From Rhinopomastus cyanomelas (lineage: Eukaryota > Chordata > Aves > Bucerotiformes > Rhinopomastidae): DNA of 64,000 nt. Under the pieces are notes generated by a model. The model was not told the origin of the DNA and did no database searches. It worked only from the letters and a program-made list of their open reading frames with translations. Position 1 is the first letter of the stretch. Each line of letters starts with the position of its first letter. The DNA lies in assembly GCA_013400115.1 (NCBI GenBank), contig VXBP01008584.1, forward strand, positions 564,267-628,266, written 5' to 3'. Shown here one piece after another: positions 12,801-24,800 of this stretch. Both the position numbers and the translations under genes were made by a program.

Positions 12801-15800
12801 GAGCTGTAGCAATTCTGCCTGTCATCAGGGAGTGAGGAAAAAGGTCGTATGGTCACAGTACAGACCAGTATCCTGTTAGCAGCCCTCGGCCACTTCAGGA
12901 TGTGGGGGTTTGTAGCATAATGGGACCGTCTAGTGTAAGAAACTTCTGACTGTGTTTGGATCCTGCTGTCTGCCTTCTGCGCTAGTGTGACCAGAGAATG
13001 GGAAACCTCACTTGTTTTGATTGTTGCTCTTGCACATTAGCATGGCTTTTTGTTCCCTGAATGTTTTAGTCTTTATAGCTTGGAAAAGAAAAGAACGGAC
13101 CCTTCAGTATCACCTACCTGTTAACAAAAATGACACAAAAGCGTTTGTGGTGGATTTTTGAGGGGTGAGAGTGTGTGATGGTTTGGCTGGGAGCCAGGTT
13201 CCCACCAAAGCCACTCTCATTTCCTCTTAGATGAGTGGGGAGATAAAAGTATAACAAGAGCTTGGTGGGTAAAGACACCAACAGTTTAATAAAGGAGAAA
13301 GCAAAAGCTGTGCACAAATGCAAAGGGAAATAATAAAGATTATTCTTTGCTTCCCATCAGCAGTAGGTGTTTAGCTGCTGTTCTAGGAAGCAGGGCCAGA
13401 TGTGTAGCAGTTGCTCCAGGGGACAAAGTGCAGTCAACAAATGCCCTGCCCACACACTGACCTTCTTTCCCCTCACTTTAAAAGGGCTGATGTCATATGA
13501 TCAGGAATATTATCAGGGCTGTTGTCATATGATCCGGAATATCCCCTTGGTCAGTCTGTGTTGGCTTTTTACATCCATCCCTTGGCCCTTCTCAGTGTGG
13601 GAAATGTTAGGAAAGAAAAAAAACCCCAGCCCTGGTACTGTGTGAGCCTGTCTCAACACCAGCCAAAGCACTGGGGTGTTACCAGCACTCCTCCAGCTAC
13701 CACGACACACAGCACCGAGAGGTGCCATGGGGAGGAGCAGCTCCATCCCAGTTAGACTCAAGACAATGATGGAAAATTGAAACTGGAGATCTGTGAGGAA
13801 GATATAAACTATTTTCATTAATCTAGAAGGTTTTATTTCTATGTGGCAGTTCATAAGCAGATCTAAGCTTTCTTAGTTGTTCTGTTGGGCTAGCTAAAAC
13901 CCGGTAGCTGTCCTAGTTGGACATCAAACCTAGACATATAGTTCTCTTTCAGCAAGGCACGTTGAAATGAACCCTAACTCAAAGCAAAATGCTGCTTCTC
14001 TGGACTGCTGGGAAACAAAATAAAATTACTTGGATTTTCAGATTATGTATCTGCCTTCGCATGTGGCTACAACGATGATGATGCTTCAGGAAGGGTAAAG
14101 GTAGAACACGTTTGCTGCTGGAACTGCAGAGCTGTTTCTATCAAAGTAGATGTGTTACTTAGTTTGTTGTTTTCAGTGTCAATTCAGAATTATGCCAGTA
14201 ATTGCTTTTAGATTTATAAATTAGAAACACCTGAAGAATAAATGTGTCTTCAATATGTTATTTTGTGTTTTAGGAGAACACGCGAATTGTCAAGGTGAAG
14301 GTTATAGCTGGAATTGGCTTGGCTAAGAAGGATCTCTTAGGAGCCAGGTAAGAATAGATGTCCTTAATGTACTAAGGGACAGCTGCTGCTTTACTCTTTT
14401 TCTGTAGGTGTTTAGGTCTTGGTAAATCATGCTATGCCTCTTCCCACAGAACTCAGAACTGTTTTAACTTATCTTTACAAAATTGTCAGTGACTATGCAA
14501 AAGCAAAGATAGTTGTTTTCTTGCCTAAGGGTCACTTGGACAGATCTTAACGCTGTGGCAACAGAGTATGTGGGAGGGTTTGCTTCTCTGCAAGGTAAAA
14601 TAGTTTAACTAGGAAGTCTGGATACATGTGTGTATTTTCCTTTACTTGACTACAGCTAAAATCACGAGAATGCAGGTACAACCAGAACAGCTTCCTATGT
14701 GCTTTAAAGACTTGCAGGGAATGCAGGGAGCAATAGGACTATTTAAACCCAAATTATAAGCAGAGGAACAACGTCCACCAGTTCTGTAGATGTCAACCCA
14801 TGCCAGTGGCTGCAGGCTCTGTGTATGTACAAATGTAAAAGTTAACAGTCCATTAAAAAGAAGTAATTGAGATGTTTTAACAGTTACCACAGGAAAGAGC
14901 AGACTTTTGAACAAGTAATTGAAATGCTTTGTAGGTTCTCATAGAAGCAGCATGCAGTACTTTGTACTCAAGTTGTTTCTTCACATGTACAGGATTTCTG
15001 ATATTGTAGCACTGGCAAAATCTTTACGTGTGGTTTGGCATTAGGCAAATTTATCTCGTGATAATTGTATTTTCCCTAAAGCCAGACAATTTCTCTTCAG
15101 TTCTTTACCTGTGTGGGTTTCTTTTTTACTTTCCATCAAAGTAGGGCAGCTTTTCTTATAATTTAAATATGTGAGAACTATATGCTCTTGCTTCATGGCA
15201 GACAGTCTTCATCACCTTTTGTTGGAGCAAAAGTCTGTTGGAGCAATGAAGTCTTTTGACTTCTCTGTTAATGAGAAGTAGCTATTCATATAATCTGTTG
15301 TTTAACGGGAGGGACAAAATAAATCTGATGAAGTAGGCTGTTTTAAGCAGCCATAGTAGGACTCCTTCATTAACAGACAACATTGGATTCAAGAGTGTAA
15401 GCTTAATGTTCAAGGAAATGCCTCAAATTCTAGGTGATTTAAGTTGTTTAAAACACGAGATACTGGAGGCTTTTTCAATCACAACAAATTTATTTCATGT
15501 TTGGTGGTCTTGGATTGTATGAAGATTTATTAAATCTCATGACATAAGAACTGTGTAAGAGAGATACACAGTGATACACAGAATATAAAATGGTATAGCC
15601 AGTATGGTCATAATCAGTAGCAGTGATTGTTTTGTCTCAAACTGTTTGGAAATTGATTATTGTTTGTACAAGTATGTATGGTGTTCATAAAGTAATTGTA
15701 AATTTTAGTTTCTTTAGTTTCTATTAATTTAAGCCCCTGAAACTCATCTGCTAATAGTGCTGACAAAGAAGGATATGTAGCAGCAAACTTATCTTTATCT

Positions 15801-18800
15801 TTCTCCCTGCCAGTGACCCTTATGTGAAAATTACACTGTATGATCCAGTGAGTGGAGTCCTTACCAGTGTTCAGACAAAAACCATTAGAAAGGTTAGTCA
15901 TCTTGTCTTTGTGGGAGTGATGGTTTTATTTGGTTCTTTGGATTGTACTCTAGAGGAAAAGTTAATACTACAGGAAATATGAGAATTAATGTTACGTGAG
16001 CAAACGGATGTGGGGGAAGACCTGTTCCATGACCTACTGTTTTTTCAGAGTTGGTGGCATTATTTTGGTATTTTCATGCCTTTTAGTGAAAGGTAGAGAA
16101 ACATCAAGGAATGTAAGGTGAATACTGATTCAAAGGTACGTAATTAGTGGAAACACTGGATTCTTCTGATTTTCTGTGGTCTTTAATGATGTAAGAATAT
16201 CTCTTCTGCTGTAGAGCTTCTATCTCTTTCTGTATTTGAAATGCAAACACCATTTGTTGTGTTTCAACAAGAAATAGCGTGGTCCACTTGAATCATGACA
16301 TTGCTCATTTCTCTAGAATACAGGCAAGAAAAAGTCAGTCTTAGTGCTGTTATGTCAACTAAAAACGATGATATATGTGGCAGGAAAAGTACTGTTCGAA
16401 ATCATTCTCAGACAGTGGCTGTGATTTGTGTTACAAGGACACTTGTGCATTTTCCATTCATTGTGGTTGTTACCTTTTAGCTAGGATTAGAGTCCAGTAT
16501 GTATCTCCACTAGTTTTAAAAACAGCCACAGTTGAAAGATGTGCTCAGCTGAGCAGGTCGTAGTGTATTGGGCCCACACTGATGAGAGATTGGACAGTTT
16601 CTAAGAGTTGATAATTTCATGATTGCTTACGTGTGAACATACAACAATGTGGAGAGAGAACTGAGGAGAAACCAGTGAATGTTGTTGTAAACTCACTGTA
16701 AATTAACTAACCTGGATTGTGTAGTGGGCCCTTCTCTGCATTCATAGCACTATCTGAAACCTGTGATTGCGTGCAGAAATTCTTCATTCTGTGCTGTATT
16801 AACAGTGTAACACTCCTTTTACCTGCAACAATAACATGGTTAAAACTTTTTTGTACTTTCTTCTTAGTTGTTACATGGGGGGGGAAAAAAGATGTAGAGC
16901 ATCAAAGACAACACCGATACAGAATTGCCATTATAACCAATGCTGTCTCCCTTTTTGTTTTTAATTTTTCCTCCCCACATACAGTCCTTAAACCCCAAGT
17001 GGAATGAAGAACTCTTATTTAGAGTAAGTCCTTCTTACAGCCTTATTAACTATGTTGGGTATTATGTTAACACGTTAGGAAAAATGTTTTCTCACTGCTT
17101 CAGTGTTCAGAAAGCCTCACAGCTACTTTGCATAGAAATACATTTGCTTAACCTTTTTTTTTGGTGACAGAGTTAAATTTTAAATATTTATCTTCATTAT
17201 CCCATGTATGTTTGAAAACAATAATAATAATGTATTTTAAAACATTTTAGGGGTAGCAGCAGGCTTGTCTTAGTGGTTCTGATAGAAATGTATTTCATAG
17301 TGAAATGGCAGCAAGGTGTATATTTGCTGTTTAATTTAAGTCTTATTTCTTTCCTCCTACATAAACAGAGATTCTGGTCAAGTCAGATTCTAGTATTCAG
17401 CATGTACTTTAACTATTAACTATTTCTTCTGCCTAGGTTAATCCCCAGAAACACAGACTCCTTTTTGAAGTCTTTGATGAAAACCGTTTGGTAGGTCCTT
17501 TTGTGTTAATATTGCAATATTATTAAAGACTTGAATGAGAGAAAGTTCATTTGGATTCAGCATGGATAAAGAGCCCAGACCAAACAGCTTTAACTCCTGA
17601 AGCTTAAAGCTAAAGGCAGAACTGCTTGTTTTACTTGCCTAACGTTAATGCACTTTGTAGTGCTCCAAACAATTTATATTACTAGCACTATTATTATTCT
17701 GAACTTCTAATGGGCTGTATGTCATAAAAATGTAATTTTTGGTTTAGAATGCTTTTCAAGCGATATGGCCAAATACTTCAGTGATACTGAAAGCTCAGCA
17801 TTGAATGTTTGTTTTGCTCACGAAGTATTACGGGCAGTCTCTGTATGTGGTGAGAAACTTCCTCAAAAGTTAAGATTTCAAATCAAAATCGAGAGACCTG
17901 GGGCACATGAAAAAGACCATGGCCAGTAGGTTGATGGATATTCTCCCTCTCTACTCCTCTCAGCCCTGGTGAGGCTGCATCTAGAGTATTGCGTGCAGTT
18001 CTGGGCTTTCCTGTTCAAGAGGAACAGGGAGCTACTGGAGAGAGTCCAATGCAGAGCCAGTAAGATGATCAGGGGACTGGAGCATCTTGCTTATGAGCAG
18101 AGGCTGAGAGGGCTGCGGCTATTTAGGCTGGAGAGGAGGAGGCTGAAGGGAGGTCTTCTAAATGTGTCTGCAGGACAAGTGTCAGCATGATGGGACCATG
18201 CTCTTCCCAGTGATACCCAGTGGTAGAACCAGGGACAGTGGGTTTAAACTAGAACATAGGAAATTAAATTTGAACATAAGGAGCACCTGTGTAACTCTGA
18301 GCGTAAGAGCAACGGAGCAGGCCTCTCAGACAGGTTGTTGAGTCTCCTTACGTGGCCCAGAAGGCAAATCAGATCCTGGGCTGTATCAGGAGAAGTGTGG
18401 CCAGCAGGTCGAGGGAAGTGATTCTCCCCCTCTACTCCACTCTGGTGGGACCCCACCTGTAGCACTGTGTCCAGTTCTGGAGTCCTTATTACAGGAAGGA
18501 TGTGGACGTGCTGGAGTGAGTGCAGAGGAGGGCCACGAGGATGCTCAGAGGGCTGGAGCACGTCTTCTATGAGGCCAGACTAAGAGAGCTGGGGCTGTTC
18601 AGTCTGGAGAAGAGGAGGCTCCCAGGTGACCTTCTTGTGGCCTTCCAGTATCTGAAGGGGGCCTGCAAAAAGGCTGGGGAGGGGCTTTTTAGGATGTCAG
18701 GTAGCAACAGGACTAGGGGGAATGGAGCAAAGCTGGAGCTGGGTAGATTTAGAGTGGATGTGAGGAGGAAGTTCTTCACTGTGAGAGTGGTGAGGGCCTG

Positions 18801-21800
18801 GGATGGGTTGCCCAGGGAGGTGGTGGAGGCCCCATCCCTGGAGGTGTATAAGGCCAGGCTGGAAGAGGCTCTGGCCAGCCTGATCTAGGGTGGGGTGTCC
18901 CTGTCCGTGGCAGGAGAGTTGGAACTGGATGATCCTGTGGTCCCTTCCAACCCTGACTGATTCTGTGATTCTATAATGTCTTCCCAGTGAGGGTGATGGG
19001 GCGCTCGAGGGGGCTGCCTGGGGGGGTTTGTGAAGTCTCCTTCTCTGGTGTCTTTTAAGGCCTGCCTGGACTTGGTCTAGGTGATCCTGCTGTGGCGGGG
19101 GGATTGCACTGAATGATCTTTCGAGGTTTCTTCCAATCCCTAATGTTCTGTGATTCTGTGACATTCAGAACCCACCCAGACATGTTCCTGTGTTACCTGC
19201 TTCAGGCGAACCTGCTCTGCAGGGGGTTTGGGCTAGATTATCTCCTGAGGTCCCTTTCAACTCCTACCATCTGATGATTCTATGAAATACAGTGTCTCTT
19301 ATCTTTTTAAAAAGTAATTTTAAAGGGAATCAATGGTGTTTGTAGTTTACGTGAGTTTTTTTCAAGATGACCAAATGTTCATTTCCATGTTAGAGTTTAC
19401 AGTGTTTCTTTGTAAGGTTGAAGCGCTTTGTACAGTAGTCTTTGGAACATTACTGAAAACCACAAGCCATTATCAGAAAGTCCTGTTTCTTTTCTGAGAG
19501 AAAGCAAATGCTTTCTTTGTGCTTTCCACCAAGAGTACTCCTGACCATTCTTTCATCCAGAATAAATAAGTAGTTTGATCTGTTTGGTTATGAAGGAAGA
19601 ACCAATACTACCTTTTATTGGCATCAACTTGAAAATACTGGTTTAATTCTTATGTATAGGAACCAAATTACATTGTATGTATTTAAATATCAAAGCATAG
19701 AGATCTCATAGTGTAGTTCTGCAATAACCAAGTATTTGTCATCTTTTCTGTCTTTTTTTTTATTTGATGAATTAGGAAGACTGTCTCCCTATTTCCCTTT
19801 AGATTCCTTTTAGAAGCACTAAGTTTCCATTTGAGGTGACTTTAAGTCAAGGGGTTGCCTTAGCTCTGGTTGTTCAGTTGTTCCCCTAATTCATCCTTTC
19901 AAGCCAGAAATCATAGGTGTCTTCTGCTCTTGGATATGCAGCCGAGAGCGGCTGTGTTTCATTGTCTGTGATTTTTGTAGATTTCAGCATTTATCAGCCT
20001 TGCTTTCTTCTAGCTATTAGATGACTGGTGAAACTTCAGATGTGAACAAGCTGATAAAACCAAAATTCTCTTACTTTTTTTTAGACTGTCCTCCTGTCCT
20101 CCCAGAGGAGAATTCCCTCTTCTGTCTTCTCTGTAACTTTTGCGAGTAATTAAAGCCTAAAATCTCTGCTGTTTGTTTATGAGAATGTTGCTTTCTGGAA
20201 AACTTACCTATTTGAACGTTAGGCTTCAGTTCAAAGTCCTGCAGCATGTTGTATCCCCAACTACTGGAGTCTTAAAATCTTTATCTAATAACTTTGAAAC
20301 TAACCTAAAAACCAACATGTGTCAATGTTTAATTTTGTTGGTTTCTTTAGTGACATTGGAAAGGATTTCAGATCATCTGTTGGGGAGTTCTTAGTTCTTT
20401 TAGTAACAGCAGTACCTCAAATAGTTGTTACAGCTTGATGTGTATCACACTAACGTATTACAGCCTGTGCTGCTAATTTATTTGTTGTTTGGGAGAAATG
20501 TGTTTTTACTCTTCACTCATCTCAGGATGGGGTGTCTTGTGAGTTGTTGATCTTTGTTTTTTAATATAACGCTTGAATTTCAAATATAACTTTGTGAAAC
20601 TGTGACCAAAAGAATCTCTTGTGGTACTTTCCTTTCCTCTGCCCCTCATCCCAGTTCTCCTCCGAGGTGAAACATTAGAAGTCGTCCAGTTGGTAAAGCA
20701 TAATGAAATAAATGAGTTATTGTATGTGTTGGCTTTTTATGAATAAGCTACTATTCATTTATTGCTACATTTTAGTCATGGAATTCAGGTAATGGAAGTT
20801 GAGTAAGCCCTGGAGTATAATTAGAAAACAAATTTGTTTCTTGCAAATAGCATACTGTGAATTTGAATTTTGGCTCTTTTTCTGGGGAGGAGGTATAAAC
20901 GTTAATTTTACAGCCTTCTAGCTTAAAATACAGTGACGCTTAGGAAAACATGGAGCAGAAGAAGAACGCTAGCAGTGTGACCTGTAGGTGTATCAATGGC
21001 CTAGTGTTTTCATCTGTTTGCGCTTTTTTCGGCAGCACGAAGTCACTTCATGTTAGGATGGCAGCACTTTGCACTGCACTGTACTTTCTGTATCCAAAAG
21101 TACATTCCTAGCCAAATGTTGCTTTAGAAGGAAATAACACAAACACAAAGAGAAGCCACGCTTCACGGCGACATTCAAGATGGTCTTGTTTCAGAAGCCC
21201 CACTAGGTGCCAGCAAAGGACCTTTTCAGATGATGGGAGGCAGTGTAACATTTTGTGGGCGCTCTCCCTTCCGTTGTAAGAGTGGACAGTGTATTAACTC
21301 CTTGACGTGCTGATAATTTTGTTTTAAAAAGTTGAATTTGAAATTACTAATTAACTGTGAATGTATGAGACAGTTCGTATGTAATTGTACAGAATACGCA
21401 ATTTCTTCTCTACTTGTACTTGGTAATTTTGCGTTCTTAGCTCAGGGCTGTCAGGGTTGTGTAGCTGGGTCGTATATTTGTGTGCTGGATCAAATGCTAA
21501 TCAGTTTGTGCTTGTTGGGAGCTTCCAACAAACAAGATGTGGTAATTCAGTCTTTAAGAATTGTTTCTTTCTACCTGTAGGAGTTGTCATTTGGAAAGGT
21601 TAAAATAGAAAAGGTTAGCACAATACTAAAAAATGTGTAGTACAAGTCAGAATAACATTTTGTGGTCTTAATTCAGTTGCATCTCACTAAAAATGATGAA
21701 TTATTTGCCAGGAGAGGGTTTCCCCTATGTGCAGATCTTTTAGATGTGATTGCTTAACAGTGTGTAGATGATAAGATAATGCTAGGTTTCTTTCAAGCTT

Positions 21801-24800
21801 TATTTAAACAATGTGGAAAGACATGTTTTCTTTTTAAGGTGGAAGATGTTTATTTCACTGTTTTATGCATAACTCAGACCTCAGCAGTTTCCTAGCATGG
21901 TTACTATTTGGAAATTCAATCCTAGACTTGATAATTATATGGGACTTCATTCCTACCAACTTCCTGTAATTCTAAACCTATGGGTAAAAATATTAGTAGT
22001 CATACGCTGCTGAGGAAAGTACGAACACATTGACTCAGCTAGTGCCGCTGCAGCAGGAGTTGCTGTTTCAAACTTGAGGACACTGGAAGTTTATGATTGC
22101 ACTCACTTACGCAAATTGCAGAAGCTCCAAGTGAAACAAGGTCGGTAGTGTTTGTCAGTGTGTTGCAGCTGAGGTCGTTGGGACATAAGTGCGTTGTAAA
22201 AGAACACTTTCTTACTGCAAGCAAAGACGGTCCGGAAGCTGCAGTTCAATCCAGAAGCTGCAGTTCAGCGAATGGCTGGCTTATTTCAAGAGGTACTGTT
22301 GTTTTTTTAATGCTAGTATCTTGTAGACATTAGGACAGACTGCAATTTTTATGGGCTTTTACGGTTGGCGTACGAGGTCTAGGTTCTGCGCAAGTGCCTG
22401 TAGCCTTTCTGCCGAAGAATCTTTGTCGTTTCCACTCGCTAACATGCATGGAAATGAGAACAAATGGCACGACGGTTAAGACTACATTTTGCTGGCCAAA
22501 GAAGCAACACGGATCCATTGTCGGAAACCTCGGATGTTTTGGATAGCAGCAATTGTGTGCACTTGAAAAACTCACAGAGTTCTGCACCTAATGTTACACA
22601 AATGAAACTGAATCCTAGACAAGTTGCGTATGCACCTGTAGTGCAACAAGAGGAAAATGCAACTATTTCTTCATTGCAAATAAAAAAGAGCACGTCGCTG
22701 CACATTTCTCTGCAGTCCAGAAAATACGGTGCAGGGTTTCAGTCTGGCGACGTGGTAGCTACGGGTGAAGACATTTCATTCATTGATATTGGTAATGAAG
22801 GAAATTATGACGCTAGAATTGTGGTTGATCAGCGATCTAATGATAGCCTTCTGAGCAGTCCTGCTCTGTGCAATGGCAGTCTTAGCAGTATTGCAGCCAG
22901 CGACAGTGGATCATTCAGCAGTGCTGGCAGTGACTATGGATCATGTGCAAGTACCACAAGTGATGGAGGTTCATATAGTAACAGTGTCATCAGTGACAGT
23001 GGCAGTGGCACACTTTCAGCAAGCGATGGCACTTTCTGCAGTGGTGTTGTACATGGTGATTCTTCATACAGAAGTACTGCAAACAAATGGAATCCTGATA
23101 GGAACAGCTCGTCTCAGGAAACTCTGTGTAGAACTACTACTACTTTTGACCAGGATGCTTTGTCGGTGAGGAAGAAAACGAAAATTCCCCTGCGACGTTG
23201 TTCGTCACTGGTTATCTTTCCTAGGAGTCCTTCCTGTACTCCTCCAGCTTCTCCAGTGTGCTCAGGTCAACTACCACATAGAGGCACGTACCAGACATCC
23301 CATAAACTAATTCTTTCTCCTGGAGAGCTGGCACAAAAAGATGATCAGGCCATTTCCAAGGGATTCCTTTCAACAGCAGTCAATGGACTGAGACTGTCTA
23401 AAGCAGCTTGCTCTTCTGGTGAAGTCAGAGACGTTCGACCTCTTTACTTGAATAGATCATTACAGGACAAAAGTAAAATTTCACATAGTCCTGAGGAGAC
23501 AACTTGTGAAGACGTATCTGATGACTTTTCCTCTATTTCAGTCCATCTCTCTCCAAGGGCATTTGCATCAAGAAGTGACGTTAATGACTGTTGCAGTCCA
23601 GAGTTAAATCTGGACTCTAGTGCAAAATGCTCTTATTTAAAGCTTGCACGTAGCACATCTGTGACTTTACCTTCAAAAATAGATTCAGAATATCAGAATA
23701 ATGTAAATGAACTGGAAAGGCTAGAAAGACCAGATGCACAGATGAGGAAACCCCACAATATTTTTCAAAGGAGCGTTTCACTGGAAGGATCACATCAAAA
23801 AGTTTCTTGCAGTTTATCCAGCCTTAAATACAAGAGTCACAGCGCAAGGAAATCTCAGTTGCACATACGGTTCAAACCTGGGAATGAAGGAAAACCAGCT
23901 GCTGTTAAGAAAATATATGGAAGCTCTAAAAAGGAAATATCTAGCACTTCTTTGTGGAGGCCACATAAGGTGAGTGTTCTCGTTTATAAAAAAATTGGAT
24001 GGAATTTTTCAGCTGAAATGTAACTGGAGAATAATAAAGTATACTTTATAGTATACTTAAACACAGGAACTTCAGAGTTTCCTGATTGTGTCAAGCCATT
24101 ATCATTAGCAAGTTCTCCATATTTCTGTAATGTTTGGGGTTTGGTTTTGTTTCTTAGATTATGGTACGTGAAATGGATAGGTGAATAGATCTGGCAGTGA
24201 AATACCTGTATTTACTGTGTTATAAACAATTCCCTGGTTACAGGAACTCTGGGAGAATTTATTGTCTAATTACCTGCACATGGGAGTTATTTCAACTTCA
24301 GATGAAGTTTTGTGGTTTTAAACACAGACCTTCTCAGTAAATCAATAGGAATTTTAACATCGTGGCATATAAAATGAGAGTATTATTGTAGAGTTCTTTT
24401 AGTTTTATTTAGTATGGCCTTTGTTTTACAAAAGTGCCTTGTGTGTAGATTTAAAGATGAGTAAAATTTGAACAGAGAAACTGTAAATGCCATTTGTTCC
24501 TGTATACACCCAGAACCACGGGAATTTTCAATGTTTTCTCTCCTATTTCTTTGCCTTTTCAACCACTAATTCAGCGTAAGCAGTGCACTGTAACTTAATA
24601 TCTCTCTTGCCAGCATTGCTGCTAAAATTATAGGACTAGGGTCTGGAAGGCTTGAATTAAGTACATTTATTTTTTTTTTTTGCTAATGAAACCTGCTTCT
24701 AATTAAACTACAGAAATGTGTTTTGCTCTTATTAACTCCTCAGGCAGTTTATAAAATCCAGATCCTATGGATCTTGTACTATGATTTGTCTAAATAATGT

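Noticed and set aside
23970..24023. C-terminal extension of the long-form exon (to TAA at 24021-24023)
   Set aside because: The exon has a strong donor at 23970 in the right phase. The 17 extra codons are intronic. A truncated read-through protein is possible but nothing supports it.
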